Below are positions 33,712 through 42,720 of a DNA stretch of 64,000 nucleotides, one piece after another. Below the pieces are notes generated by a model. The model was not told where the DNA came from, searched no databases, and saw only the letters and a list, made by a program, of their open reading frames with translations. Source of the DNA: Sva-07 sp963752815 (GTDB lineage Bacteria; Actinomycetota; Acidimicrobiia; Acidimicrobiales; Ilumatobacteraceae). A program made the translations under genes and the position numbers. Positions within the stretch are counted from its first letter, which is position 1; each line of letters opens with the position of its first letter. Location: the NCBI GenBank assembly GCA_963752815.1, contig CAVVZI010000021.1, positions 496,001-560,000 on the forward strand, written 5' to 3'.

Positions 33712-35337
33712 ATGCAGGGCCTCATGCAAGACGTTCCACTCGTCATTCCACATCTGTTCGGACGAGCGGAGAAGTTCTTCCCCCACAAGGAGATCGCCAC
33801 CGCGTCGGGGACCGGGCTGGAGCGCACGAACTACGGCAGCTGGGCCGAGCGGACCCGGCGGCTCGGCGGGGTCCTCGACGACCTCGGCATCTCGGCCGAC
33901 GGCCGCGTGGCGACGTTCGGGTGGAACACCGCCCGCCACCTCGAGCTGTACTTCGCCGCGCCGTGCACCGGGCGCGTCCTGCACACGCTGAACATCCGAC
34001 TGTTCCCCGAGCAGCTCACCTACATCGTGAACCACGCCGACGACGAGGTGATCTTCGTCGACCGTTCACTGCTCGGCCTGCTGGCGCCGCTGCTGCCGAC
34101 GTTCGAGCGGGTCCGCCACCTGGTGATGATGGACGACGGCAAGGGCGACATCCCCGCCGACCTCCACGGCCACGACCTCCTGAACTACGAGGACCTGATC
34201 GCCGCCGCGGAGCCGGTCGAGTTCCACGTCGACGACGAAAACCGTGCGGCGAGCATGTGTTACACGAGCGGCACGACGGGCAACCCGAAGGGGGTCGTCT
34301 ACAGCCATCGCTCGACGTTCCTGCACACGATGGGGGCGATGACCGCCGACAGCCTCGGTGCTCGCGAATCGGACGTGATCCTGCCCGTCGTCCCGATGTT
34401 CCACGCCAATGCGTGGGGTCTCGCCCATGCGGCCGTCGCCTCCGGTGCGAGCCTCGTCATGCCCGGCCCCGACCTGTCGGGCCCTGCCATCGCCGACCTG
34501 ATCGTGAACGAGCGGGTGACGGTGGCCGCCGGGGTGCCGACGATCTGGATGGCCGTGCTGCCGGAGCTGAAGGGTCGCGACACGTCGTCGCTGCGGGCGA
34601 TCCCGTGCGGCGGATCGGCCGTGCCCCGCTCGTTGTCGGAGGCGTACCGCGAACAGACGGGCCTGGCGATCCTGCAGGCGTGGGGCATGACCGAGACGAG
34701 CCCGATCGCATCGGTGTGCCGCCTCGACGCCGACCAGGAGCTCCTCCCCGACGACGAGCAGGCCGACCTGCGGACGCAGGTCGGGCGCATCGTGTTCGGT
34801 GTCGACTGCCGCGTCGTCACTCCGGACACGGTCGACGAGGTGCCGTGGGACGGCGAGACGAGCGGCGAACTGCAGTGCCACGGCAACTGGATCGCGGCCG
34901 CCTACTACGACGACCCACGATCGGCAGAGAGCTTCACCGCCGACGGTTGGCTGCGGACGGGCGACGTCGCCACGATGGACTCCCGCGGTCGTATCCGCCT
35001 GGTCGACCGGACGAAGGATCTGATCAAGTCGGGCGGCGAATGGATCAGCTCGGTCGAACTGGAGAACGAACTGATGGGCCATCCGGAGATCGCTGAGGCC
35101 GCGGTCGTGGGTGTCGTCCACCCGAAGTGGGGCGAGGCGCCGCTGGCCTGCGTCGTGCGCACGCCCGGTTCGACGCTGACCGAGGAGGACGTGATCGCCT
35201 ACCTCGAGGGCAAGGTCGCCAAGTGGCAGCTCCCGAAAGGTGTCGTGTGGATCGACGAGGTGCCGAAGACGAGCGTCGGGAAGTTCTCGAAGAAGACGTT
35301 GCGCGACGAGTTCGCCACGCAGTTGATGGACGCCTGA
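33712..35337 (+). CDS. long-chain fatty-acid-CoA ligase-type AMP-forming synthetase
   Basis: ANL-superfamily enzyme that activates a carboxylic acid to acyl-CoA through an acyl-AMP. The P-loop YTSGTTGNPKGVVYSH is near residue 185; further motifs are WGMTETSP, DGWLRTGD, the hinge GRIRLVDRTKDLIKSGGEWIS and the catalytic-Lys stretch PKTSVGKFSKKTLR. 541 residues. Similar to the medium/long-chain ligases (AlkK-like) of actinobacteria. The stop overlaps the start of the cupredoxin gene as TGATG, suggesting coupling, though the functional link is unclear. Confidence 0.93.
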   Translation: MQGLMQDVPLVIPHLFGRAEKFFPHKEIATASGTGLERTNYGSWAERTRRLGGVLDDLGISADGRVATFGWNTARHLELYFAAPCTGRVLHTLNIRLFPEQLTYIVNHADDEVIFVDRSLLGLLAPLLPTFERVRHLVMMDDGKGDIPADLHGHDLLNYEDLIAAAEPVEFHVDDENRAASMCYTSGTTGNPKGVVYSHRSTFLHTMGAMTADSLGARESDVILPVVPMFHANAWGLAHAAVASGASLVMPGPDLSGPAIADLIVNERVTVAAGVPTIWMAVLPELKGRDTSSLRAIPCGGSAVPRSLSEAYREQTGLAILQAWGMTETSPIASVCRLDADQELLPDDEQADLRTQVGRIVFGVDCRVVTPDTVDEVPWDGETSGELQCHGNWIAAAYYDDPRSAESFTADGWLRTGDVATMDSRGRIRLVDRTKDLIKSGGEWISSVELENELMGHPEIAEAAVVGVVHPKWGEAPLACVVRTPGSTLTEEDVIAYLEGKVAKWQLPKGVVWIDEVPKTSVGKFSKKTLRDEFATQLMDA

Positions 35338-35798
35338 TGGCGCGTTCGTTCCGCACGGCGTTCGCGGCCGCCGCGGCCGTCGCCATGACGGCGAGCTTGC
35401 TCGCCGCGTGCAATTCCGATGGTCCCGACGGCCCGGACGCGAGCGCCGAGGGGGCGGGAGGGCTGGCACCGGCCGCCCCGCCCACCACCGTGACCGCGGT
35501 CCAGCCCAACGGTGTGATCGTCGACGTGGCCGCGCTCGACAACCATTTCCAGCCCGAGTCGATCGAGGTCGCCGTGGGCACCGAGGTGCTGTGGGAGAAC
35601 CGTGGCCGCAACGAGCACGACGTGCTGCCTGCCGACGCCGGCGAGGAATGGGGTGTCGAGAAGCCCGCGTTCGACCCCGGCGACACCTACGGCCATGTGT
35701 TCACCACGCCCGGCACGTTCGCCTATTACTGCTCGATCCATGGCACGGCGAAGGCAGGCATGATCGGAACGGTCGTGGTGCTGCCTGCCGACGGTTGA
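35337..35798 (+). CDS. secreted cupredoxin (plastocyanin-like) lipoprotein
   Basis: Type-1 copper protein anchored outside the membrane. Signal peptide ends at lipobox LLAAC (Cys near residue 22); an Ala/Pro/Gly linker follows. The cupredoxin fold has the first ligand His in NEHDVLP and the Cys-His-Met set in YYCSIHGTAKAGM. The core starts DNHFQPESIEVAVGTEVLWEN. 153 residues. Likely an electron carrier or copper-binding protein. Start overlaps the ligase stop. Confidence 0.9.
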   Translation: MARSFRTAFAAAAAVAMTASLLAACNSDGPDGPDASAEGAGGLAPAAPPTTVTAVQPNGVIVDVAALDNHFQPESIEVAVGTEVLWENRGRNEHDVLPADAGEEWGVEKPAFDPGDTYGHVFTTPGTFAYYCSIHGTAKAGMIGTVVVLPADG

Positions 35799-35838
35799 CG
35801 CGCGGCATCGTCGGTTGTCCCGGCGCCGCGCCGTCGGT

Positions 35839-35844
35839 CATACT
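35839..35844 (+). promoter_or_regulatory. -10 box CATACT, leaderless-type promoter
   Basis: CATACT, 6 nt, then the GTG at 35851. Confidence 0.35.
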
Positions 35845-35850
35845 CGACGC

Positions 35851-37398
35851 GTGAGCCACCAGCATTCGGTCCTGCTTCGAGTCGGCATCATTGCCGCGGT
35901 CGGGGTGTTCACCCTCGCGGCCTGTGGGAGCGACGACACGCCGTCGGCGATCACGGATGTGAACGGCACCGCCGCGACCGGCGGCAGCGGACCCGCCGGC
36001 ACGGACACGGCCGACAGCACCCCGGCCGCCAACACCCCAGCCGACACCAATGCAGGTGGCAGCAGCCCGGAGGACACCACGGCGGACAGCACCCCGACCC
36101 GTGAGCCGACCACGCTCGCGGTTCCCGCCGATTACCCGACGATCACCGAGGCCGTCGACGCGGCCGTCCCGGGTGACCTCATCCTGATCTCGCCGGGCGT
36201 CTACAACGAGGCGGTCAACGTCACCACCGACGAGCTGACGATCCGGGGGCTCGACCGCAACGAGGTGATCCTCGACGGTGAGCTCGAACTCGACAACGGC
36301 ATCCGCGTGCTCGGTGCGAAGGGCGTGGCGATCGAGAACATGACGGCCCGCAACTACACCAACAACGGTTTCTTCTGGACCGGCGTCGACGGGTACCGCG
36401 GGTCGTATCTCACGGCCGCGCGCAACGGTGACTACGGCATCTACGCCTACGACTCGACCCACGGCCTGCTCGAACACTCGTACGCCAGCGGCAGCCCCGA
36501 TGCCGGCTTCTACATCGGTCAGTGCTTCGAGTGCGACGCGGTGATCGACGACGTGATCTCCGAGTACAACGGCCTCGGATACTCGGGTACCACCTCGGGC
36601 GGGAACCTGTACATCATCAACAGCCGGTTCAACAACAACCGCGCCGGCATCAACACGAACTCCGCCACGTACGAGCTGTGCTACCCGCAGCGCCAACTGA
36701 CGGTGGTGGGCAATCTCGTGTACTCGAACAACCAGCCCGACACGCCGGCGATCGACGACGCCATCCTCGCCATGGGCAACGGGATCCTCGTCGAGGGCGG
36801 CATCGGCAACGTGATCGAGCGCAACCGCGTGTACGACCACCCCAAGACCGGCATCGGCATCATCCCGTTCGCCGAGTTCGAACCGAACGACACCGAGCCG
36901 AGCCCCGACACGTGGGATCAGCCGTGTTCGGAGACGCGCAACAAGCCGCTCGCCGATCCCGAGTCGATCGTGCCGATCTTCTGGACGCCGCAGGACAACT
37001 CGGTCGTCGGCAACGTCGTCGAAGCCAGCGGCGTCGCCGACCTGGCGATGTCGGCGGTGGCGACCGACCTGTCGATCATCGACCCCACCGGGCTCGGCAA
37101 CTGCTTCGCCGGCAACACGTTCACGACGAGCGCACCGGCCGACATCGAGGCGCTGCTGCCGTGTGAGGGCACGGGGAGCGGCGGCGACTACCTGGCGACC
37201 GATCTCAACGTGGCGAGCTGGCTCGACGACGTCGCCACGGCGCCGCCCGCGGTCGACTACGCGTCGGCGCCGACGCCCGAACCGCCGGTGCTCGACGGCA
37301 TGCCCGACGCGGCGACGGCACCGGCGAACCCGGCCGTGAACATGCCGCCGAAGGTCGATCTCGCGGCGATCACGGTGCCCGACAAGCCGGCGAGCTGA
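35851..37398 (+). CDS. secreted right-handed parallel beta-helix lipoprotein
   Basis: Signal peptide and lipobox LAAC (Cys near residue 29), then a Thr/Ala/Pro linker to about residue 85. The beta-helix opens with PADYPTITEAVDAAVPGDLILISPGVYNE, the usual entry to pectate-lyase-like or NosD/CASH folds. Rungs follow (NGIRVLGAKGVAIENMTARNYTNNG, DYGIYAYDSTHGLLEHSYASGS, GGNLYIINSRFNNNRAGINTN). About 515 residues. Catalytic residues of a known lyase class are not evident, so binding or carbohydrate modification cannot be separated. Followed by a hairpin at 37434. Confidence 0.85.
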   Translation: MSHQHSVLLRVGIIAAVGVFTLAACGSDDTPSAITDVNGTAATGGSGPAGTDTADSTPAANTPADTNAGGSSPEDTTADSTPTREPTTLAVPADYPTITEAVDAAVPGDLILISPGVYNEAVNVTTDELTIRGLDRNEVILDGELELDNGIRVLGAKGVAIENMTARNYTNNGFFWTGVDGYRGSYLTAARNGDYGIYAYDSTHGLLEHSYASGSPDAGFYIGQCFECDAVIDDVISEYNGLGYSGTTSGGNLYIINSRFNNNRAGINTNSATYELCYPQRQLTVVGNLVYSNNQPDTPAIDDAILAMGNGILVEGGIGNVIERNRVYDHPKTGIGIIPFAEFEPNDTEPSPDTWDQPCSETRNKPLADPESIVPIFWTPQDNSVVGNVVEASGVADLAMSAVATDLSIIDPTGLGNCFAGNTFTTSAPADIEALLPCEGTGSGGDYLATDLNVASWLDDVATAPPAVDYASAPTPEPPVLDGMPDAATAPANPAVNMPPKVDLAAITVPDKPAS

Positions 37399-37433
37399 AT
37401 CGAGCACCACGCTCCCGTGCCCTCGCCCCACCC

Positions 37434-37480
37434 TTGCGATGAGCGAGCCGCCCACCGCTCGGTCCGTTCGCTCATCGCAA
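37434..37480. terminator. hairpin after the beta-helix gene
   Basis: Perfect 13-bp arms TTGCGATGAGCGA (37434-37446) and TCGCTCATCGCAA (37468-37480), 35 nt after the stop. Confidence 0.55.
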
Positions 37481-37497
37481 CGCGACCGATCGGCGGA

Positions 37498-38356
37498 TTG
37501 ACGGCCGCGGTCGTCGTTGGGGGCCGCGATCATCGCCGGCTGTGGCGGTTCGGCGCCGTCCGACTCGTCTCCGGCCGGACCCGATCCGCAGCACCGCGGG
37601 CCGCAGGGCAACGCGGCGCAGTTCATCGTGCGGTGCACGCTCAGCCACGTCGCGTTCGATGATCCGATCGTGTTTCCCGATCAGCCCGGCGAGAGCCATC
37701 AGCACTACTTCTTCGGCAACGACGCCGTCGATGCCACGCCCGACTACGACGCGGTCAGCGGGGCGTCCACGAGTTGCGCCCAACGCCTCGACACGGCCTC
37801 GTACTGGGCTCCGGCGCTGCTCGACGCCAGCGGCGCGCAGGTCGAACCAGTGGGGATGACCGCCTACTACCGGCCGGGACCTGGTGTCGATCCTGCCGAC
37901 GTCGTCGCCTATCCGCCTGGGCTGATGCTGATCGGCGGGGACGCGCATGCCGAGCAGGCGCAGTCGACCGATGTCGTCGCCTGGTCGTGCGGAACGTCGG
38001 CGGCCCGCGAGGTCGAGCCGCCGACGTGCCCTGCCAACTCGAAGCTGCGGATGCTCGTGACGTTCCCTGCTTGCTGGGACGGCGAACACCTCGTCAGCGA
38101 CGACGCGGGGCACTCGGCCGATCAGACCCACGCGGTGTACGGCACCGATGGCTGTCCGGCCAGCCATCCGGTCGCGGTCCCCCAGCTGCAGGTGACGATC
38201 GACTATCCGCCGGTCGACCCGGAGGGGCTCTCGTTGGCGTCGGGTTCGATCCTCAGCGGACACGCCGACTTCTGGAACGTGTGGGACCAGGACAAGCTGG
38301 AGGGCGAGGTCGCCGACTGCCTCAATCGCGACCTCGTCTGCGGTGTCTCCGGCTGA
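37498..38356 (+). CDS. secreted DUF1996-domain lipoprotein, probable frameshift in the signal peptide
   Basis: The mature part matches DUF1996: FIVRCTLSHVAFDDPIVFPDQPGESHQHYFFGN, TSCAQRLDTASYWAPALLD, YYRPG, then SKLRMLVTFPACWDGEHL and SHPVAVPQLQVTIDYP. Function of the family is unknown. As read the protein begins inside its signal peptide. Removing one G from the run 37519-37523 gives LTAAVVVGAAIIAGCGG, a proper signal with lipobox, starting at a TTG at 37498 or slightly upstream. The start is therefore uncertain. Confidence 0.75.
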
Positions 38357-38373
38357 TCCGCGAGACTGGCGCC

Positions 38374-38806
38374 ATGGTGTCGCCGCCCGCCCGCCATCTC
38401 CTCCGGGCGAAGGATCTGGCCGACGCGCGCTACTTCGAGCCGCTCAGCGTGGTCGACATGGCGCGAGCCGCGGCGCTTGTCGCCTGCGTACTTCAGCCGC
38501 GAGTTCCGTCGCACCTTCGGTGAGTCGCCGCACCAGTACCTGCTGACACGGCGACTCGAACGGGCCGCGGCGCTGCTGCGCAACACCGACCGCTCGGTCA
38601 CGGAGATCTGCGTGGCCGTGGGATTGTCGAGCCTCGGTTCGTTCTCCACGAGCTTCCGACGGCTGTACGGCACCGCGCCGCTCGACTACCGCCGCTCGTT
38701 CCCGCCGGCCGCACGATTGATCCGCATCCCTGCCTGTGTGGCCTCCGCCTACGGGCGCCCGGGAAACCGCACGTTTCGAGAAGCACCTCGCGAGCGGGTT
38801 CCGTAA
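38374..38806 (+). CDS. AraC-family HTH regulator, frameshifted
   Basis: Short AraC/XylS-type DNA-binding protein with two helix-turn-helix units. The first lies in LSVVDMARAAALSPAYFSREFRRTFGESPHQYL, the second in RSVTEICVAVGLSSLGSFSTSFRRLYGTAPLDYR. The frame breaks at TT 38477-38478; removing one T joins the two parts at AALSPAYFSREF. About 143 residues, DNA-binding domain only. It is 38 bp upstream of a VOC-family gene, a frequent pairing, and probably controls it. Confidence 0.87.
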
Positions 38807-38844
38807 CGTCGAACGTGCTCGAACACGAACCACGAGGAGGAGCC

Positions 38845-39276
38845 ATGATCACGATTGCCAATGCACAGTTCTGGGTGCACGACCAGGATGAAGCACTCGC
38901 GTTCTACACGCGCACGCTCGGTTGGGAGGTGCGCTCCGACGTGACGATGGAGGAATGGAACTTCCGGTGGCTGGTGGTCGGGCCCGTGGGCCAGGACGAC
39001 ATCGGCCTCGTCCTGATGCCGATTCCCGGTCCGCCGATGCTCGACGCCGACGCCAGCGCGCAGCTCGCCGAGCTGGTGGCGAAGGGGGCCGGCGGCACCT
39101 TGTTCCTCACGACCGACGACTGCCAGGCCACCTACGACGAGTTGTCGGCCCGCGGTGTCGTGTTCAACGACCCGCCCACGGCGCAGCCGTACGGAGTCGA
39201 CACGTCGTTCCGTGATCCATCGGGCAACAACGTTCGCCTGACCCAGGTGATGGAGTTCTCCCTCGATCGAGTCTGA
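38845..39276 (+). CDS. VOC-family (glyoxalase/bleomycin resistance-like) protein
   Basis: Two beta-alpha-beta-beta-beta units: ITIANAQFWVHDQDEALAFYTRTLGWEV and the C-terminal half closing with SFRDPSGNNVRLTQV. 143 residues. The family covers metal-dependent lyases, dioxygenases and resistance proteins; the substrate is not predictable. GAGGAGGAGCC precedes the ATG. TAACGT at 38804 could be its own -10 box. Probably regulated by the AraC-type gene upstream. Confidence 0.88.
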   Translation: MITIANAQFWVHDQDEALAFYTRTLGWEVRSDVTMEEWNFRWLVVGPVGQDDIGLVLMPIPGPPMLDADASAQLAELVAKGAGGTLFLTTDDCQATYDELSARGVVFNDPPTAQPYGVDTSFRDPSGNNVRLTQVMEFSLDRV

Positions 39277-39297
39277 CGCCCACCCCGCACACCGAAC

Positions 39298-39351
39298 CCC
39301 GAAAAATGGAGCAGATGTCGCGCTCAGCGCGACATCTGCTCCATTTTCGGG
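39298..39351. terminator. long bidirectional hairpin between convergent genes
   Basis: Arms begin CCGAAAA and TGGAGCAGATGTCGCGCT, with complement CAGCGCGACATCTGCTCCA and TTTTCGG. They are perfect except that AAAAA (39302-39306) faces TTTT. Lies between the VOC and ABC ATPase stops. Confidence 0.65.
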
Positions 39352-39359
39352 AGAGATGT

Positions 39360-40127
39360 TCAGAGGCGGCCGGCGTCGATGACGCGTTGGAGGAATTCGC
39401 GGGTGCGGGCTTCGGCCGGGGCACCGAAGATCTGCTCCGGCGGACCGTCTTCCAGGATCCGACCGCGATGCAGGAAGCACACCCGGTCGCTGATCTCGCG
39501 GGCGAAGGCCATCTCGTGGGTGGCGAACAGCATCGTCATCCCGCCGGCCTTGAGGTCGCGAACGACGTCGAGCACCTCGCCGATCAGTTCGGGGTCGAGC
39601 GCCGAGGTGATCTCGTCGAGCAGCATCACGTCGGGCTGCATGGCGAGCGATCGGGCGATGGCGACGCGCTGCTGCTGCCCGCCCGACAGTTGGTCGGGAT
39701 AGGCGTCGGCGCGCTCGGCCAGGCCGAGCCGGGTCAACAGCGCCAGTGCGTCGCGCCGTGCCGTCGCCTTGTCGACGCCGAGCACCTTGCGCGGCCCGAT
39801 CGCGACGTTGTCGGTGACGCTCATGTGGGGGAACAGGTTGTAGCTCTGGAAGATCATCCCGATGCGACGACGGATCGGGTCGGCGTCGATTCCCGGTTCG
39901 GCGATGTCGACGCCGTCGAACATGATCGTGCCTTCGTCGATCGGCTCGAGCAGGTTGATGCAGCGCAGCAGCGTCGACTTGCCCGAGCCCGACGCGCCGA
40001 TGAGCGTGATCACGTTGCCGCGCCCGACCGTCAGGTCGATGCCATCGAGCACGGTGGCCGCGCCGAACGACTTGCGCACGCCGCGTACGTCGAGCAACGG
40101 GTCGGGCAACGCGGTGCCGTCGTTCAC
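39360..40127 (-). CDS. polar amino-acid ABC transporter ATP-binding protein
   Basis: GlnQ/HisP-type ATPase: Walker A GASGSGKSTLLRCINLLE, Q-loop IFQSYNLFPHMSV, signature LSGGQQQRVAIARSLAM, Walker B VMLLDEITSALDPEL and the H-loop ATHEMAFAREI. 255 residues. GTG start overlapping the permease stop by 4 bp. Last gene of the minus-strand binding protein-permease-ATPase operon. Confidence 0.94.
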   Translation of the reverse strand: MNDGTALPDPLLDVRGVRKSFGAATVLDGIDLTVGRGNVITLIGASGSGKSTLLRCINLLEPIDEGTIMFDGVDIAEPGIDADPIRRRIGMIFQSYNLFPHMSVTDNVAIGPRKVLGVDKATARRDALALLTRLGLAERADAYPDQLSGGQQQRVAIARSLAMQPDVMLLDEITSALDPELIGEVLDVVRDLKAGGMTMLFATHEMAFAREISDRVCFLHRGRILEDGPPEQIFGAPAEARTREFLQRVIDAGRL

Positions 40128-40963
40128 GAGATCGTCGTGGCGCCGGTGCGCCGACGCTCACGCGCCAGGAGATGGTCGGCGAGCCGGGTGCAGGGGATCG
40201 TGATCGCCAGGAAGATGAGCGACGCTGCCACGTACGGCGTGAAGTTGGCGAACTTCGACTTGTCGATGCCGGCCTGGCGCAGGATCTCGACGGGGCCGAT
40301 CACGCTCACCAGCGCCACGTCCTTCTGCAGGCTGACGAAGCTGTTCATCATCGGCGGCACGATGTTGCGGAACGCCTGAGGCAGCACGACGGTGTTCATC
40401 GCCTGGTGGGACGTCATGCCGAGCGACCGAGCGGCGGCGCGCTGGCTCTCGTGCACACCGTCGATCCCGCCCCGGATGATCTCCGCGACGTACGCCGAAT
40501 ACGACAACACGAGCGCCACCGTGCCCCAGATGACCGGATCGGACCAGGTGCGCGAGACGATGCGCAGGCCTGGCACGCCGAACCCGATCAGGAAGATGAG
40601 CAGGATCACGGGGATGCCCCGCATCACGTCGGTGTAGACGACCGCGAACGCCTTCACGGGGAACAGGGCGGGGCTGCGGACGCTGCGGGCGAGGGCGACC
40701 AGCAGTGACACGATCAGGATCAACGGCGTCGACCACAGCAGGATCTTGACGTCGAGCCAGAACGCCTCGATCAACCGCGGGAACGAGTCGGTGAACACGT
40801 CGCCGTCGAAGAACGCCTGGCGCACCTTCTCCCAGCCCGACGCGCGGGGCACGAGCACGATCAGCGCCGTGACGACGATGATCGTGCTCGCGGTCGCGAT
40901 GATCGCCGCCCGACGTCGCTGCGCACGCTCGTAGGCGGCGCGGCGGGTCGGTGCGGCGGTCAT
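40124..40963 (-). CDS. polar amino-acid ABC transporter permease
   Basis: HisMQ-type permease. An N-terminal helix (IIATASTIIVVTALIVLVP) is followed by a long loop and the transport domain with LILIVSLLVALARS, VYTDVMRGIPVILLIFLIGFG and the EAA-like ESQRAAARSLGMTSHQAMNTVVLPQAFRNIVPPMMN. 279 residues. The ATG at 40963 is used; a longer open frame upstream is only a shadow of the binding-protein gene in another frame. Confidence 0.93.
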   Translation of the reverse strand: MTAAPTRRAAYERAQRRRAAIIATASTIIVVTALIVLVPRASGWEKVRQAFFDGDVFTDSFPRLIEAFWLDVKILLWSTPLILIVSLLVALARSVRSPALFPVKAFAVVYTDVMRGIPVILLIFLIGFGVPGLRIVSRTWSDPVIWGTVALVLSYSAYVAEIIRGGIDGVHESQRAAARSLGMTSHQAMNTVVLPQAFRNIVPPMMNSFVSLQKDVALVSVIGPVEILRQAGIDKSKFANFTPYVAASLIFLAITIPCTRLADHLLARERRRTGATTIS

Positions 40964-40995
40964 CGGTCGGGCATCGGTCGGGTGTCGGCGTCCGG

Positions 40996-41967
40996 TCAGT
41001 CGACCGCGATGACCGGTGCTCCGGTGGTGTCCGACAGCCATTCCTGCTGGATCGCGTCGAGTTCGCCGGAGTCGGTGAGCGTGGTGATCGCCGCGTCGAC
41101 GCAACCGGTGAGGGCGCTGCCCTTGTCGAGCACGAAACCGAACTGGTCGGTGGTGCCACCGGCCGAAGCGGGGAACTGGCCGACGACGCTGCTGCCGTCG
41201 ATCTCGGTCGTCACGAACAGGGCGGTCGGCAGGTCGAACACCGCGGCGTCGATCTGGTTCGCCTCGAGCGCTGCCTTGGCGCCGGTGTTGTCGTCGTAGA
41301 CGAACGGCTCCGTCGTCGGCTTGATCACGTCGTTGATGAAGTCGAGGCTCGTCGTGCCGGCCTGGGCGCCGAACTTCACGTCCTTGAGGTCGGCGACGGT
41401 GGTGGCACCGGCGGCTGCCGAGCCGTCGAGCCCGACCATCGCCTGGTTGCTCGTGTAGTAGGGGAGCGACATGTCGACGTTCTCCTGGCGCTCGGGCGTG
41501 ATGGAGTACTGCTGGAGGTTCATGTCGAACGTCTTCGGGCCGGGCTGGATCGCCTCGTCGAACGTGGTGCGGGTCCACACGACGGCGTCGCCCTCGTAGC
41601 CCATCTCCTTGGCGACGGCGAGCGCCACGGCGGCCTCGAAGCCTTGGCCGGTCTCCGGTGCGTCGTCGATGACCCAGGGGGAGAACGCCGGATCGCCGGT
41701 GGCGATCGTCAGCGTGCCCGCCTCGAGCGTGGCGTTGCAGTCGCCCGCGCCACCGGTCGAGCCGGCGGTCGAGCCGGCCGCAGCGGTGGAGTCGGCCGGA
41801 GCGATCGAGCCGGCAGTGGAGCCGGCGGTCGTGTCGGCGGTATCGGCCGAATCGTCGTCGCTGCCGCACGCGGCCAGAACGAGTGCGCCGACGGCGAGCG
41901 CCGGCACGAGCCGGCGGCCGAAACGGGCGGACCGGGCGGGGATGGACAGGTTGGCAGAGCGTCGCAT
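40996..41967 (-). CDS. polar amino-acid ABC transporter substrate-binding lipoprotein
   Basis: SBP_bac_3-type lipoprotein: lipobox LAAC (Cys near residue 34), low-complexity Ser/Thr/Ala linker (about 35-75), then GTLTIATGDPAFSPWVIDD, GQGFEAAVALAVAKEMGYEG, DLKDVKFGAQAGTTSLDFI and a C-terminal LSDTTGAPVIAVD. 323 residues. GAGGAGACCCTC precedes the ATG and TAGCTT near 42005 may be the -10 box. First gene of the importer operon. Confidence 0.94.
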   Translation of the reverse strand: MRRSANLSIPARSARFGRRLVPALAVGALVLAACGSDDDSADTADTTAGSTAGSIAPADSTAAAGSTAGSTGGAGDCNATLEAGTLTIATGDPAFSPWVIDDAPETGQGFEAAVALAVAKEMGYEGDAVVWTRTTFDEAIQPGPKTFDMNLQQYSITPERQENVDMSLPYYTSNQAMVGLDGSAAAGATTVADLKDVKFGAQAGTTSLDFINDVIKPTTEPFVYDDNTGAKAALEANQIDAAVFDLPTALFVTTEIDGSSVVGQFPASAGGTTDQFGFVLDKGSALTGCVDAAITTLTDSGELDAIQQEWLSDTTGAPVIAVD

Positions 41968-42050
41968 GAGGGTCTCCTCGGGCTAGTGGTTCACGCTGGG
42001 CGAAAGCTACCCCGGTGACGAAGGCCACAGGCCAGGCGATCGAGCGAGGG

Positions 42051-42085
42051 TTGACAGTGAGACGCTTTTCGTCTTAGTGTCTCAC
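42051..42085 (+). promoter_or_regulatory. TetR autoregulatory promoter-operator
   Basis: TTGACA (42051-42056), 17-nt spacer, TTAGTG (42074-42079; alternatively TAGTGT at 42075), then ATG at 42088. An inverted repeat GTGAGAC...GTCTCAC (42057-42063/42079-42085) with an inner AGACG...CGTCT fills the spacer, an ideal repressor site. Confidence 0.7.
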
Positions 42086-42087
42086 CC

Positions 42088-42720
42088 ATGACGGGAACCG
42101 AGGGTTCGGGCAGCGTCGGTCGGCGTGAGTGGACGCCGACCGAGGTTGCCGTCCTCGACGCCGTGAAGCGGTGTTGCGAGCGGTGGGGGATCGACAAGGT
42201 CACGGTCGACGACATCGCCCGCGAGTCCGGGGTGTCCCGGGCGACGATGTACCGGATGTTCCCGGGCGGGCGCGACGTCATCTTCGAGGCTCATCGGGTC
42301 CACGAACTCGACAAGTTCTTCACGAGGCTGCTCCACCAGATCGAGGGCGCCGCGTCGCTCGAGGATCTGCTCGTACGCACGGTCACCTCCGCCACCCGTG
42401 AGCTGCGCGGCGACGACCACATCGCGCTCATGCTGGCGTCCGAGCCAGGCGCAGTGCTCGGTGAGCTCACCGTCGAGGGTCTCCCGCGCATCATCCGTGT
42501 CGCCACCGCCTACCTCATTCCGTTCGCCGACGAATTCCTGCCGCGGCCCCAGTCGCGGGCCCTCATCGACATCGTCGCCCGTCTCGTCATCTCGTACTTC
42601 CTCGCACCGTCCGCGGTGGTCGACTTCGGCGACGAAACGTCGGCGCGCCGCTTCCTCGTCCCGTTCCTGCCCGTCCTGCCCGACCTTCGATCCCCCACAA
42701 CACAGGAGTCGCACCCATGA
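42088..42720 (+). CDS. TetR-family transcriptional regulator
   Basis: N-terminal HTH (TVDDIARESGVSRATMYRMFPGGRDVIFEAH, residues about 35-70) and a ligand-binding helical C-terminal domain; 210 residues. It starts 8 nt behind a -10 box that overlaps a perfect inverted repeat, so it very likely represses itself and the co-transcribed diiron protein gene, whose ATG overlaps its stop (4 bp). The ligand is unknown. Confidence 0.92.
   Translation: MTGTEGSGSVGRREWTPTEVAVLDAVKRCCERWGIDKVTVDDIARESGVSRATMYRMFPGGRDVIFEAHRVHELDKFFTRLLHQIEGAASLEDLLVRTVTSATRELRGDDHIALMLASEPGAVLGELTVEGLPRIIRVATAYLIPFADEFLPRPQSRALIDIVARLVISYFLAPSAVVDFGDETSARRFLVPFLPVLPDLRSPTTQESHP

Noticed and set aside
37434..37480. Attachment site or IS end at the hairpin
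   Set aside because: No transposase or integrase nearby and no target duplication seen; position after a stop fits a terminator.
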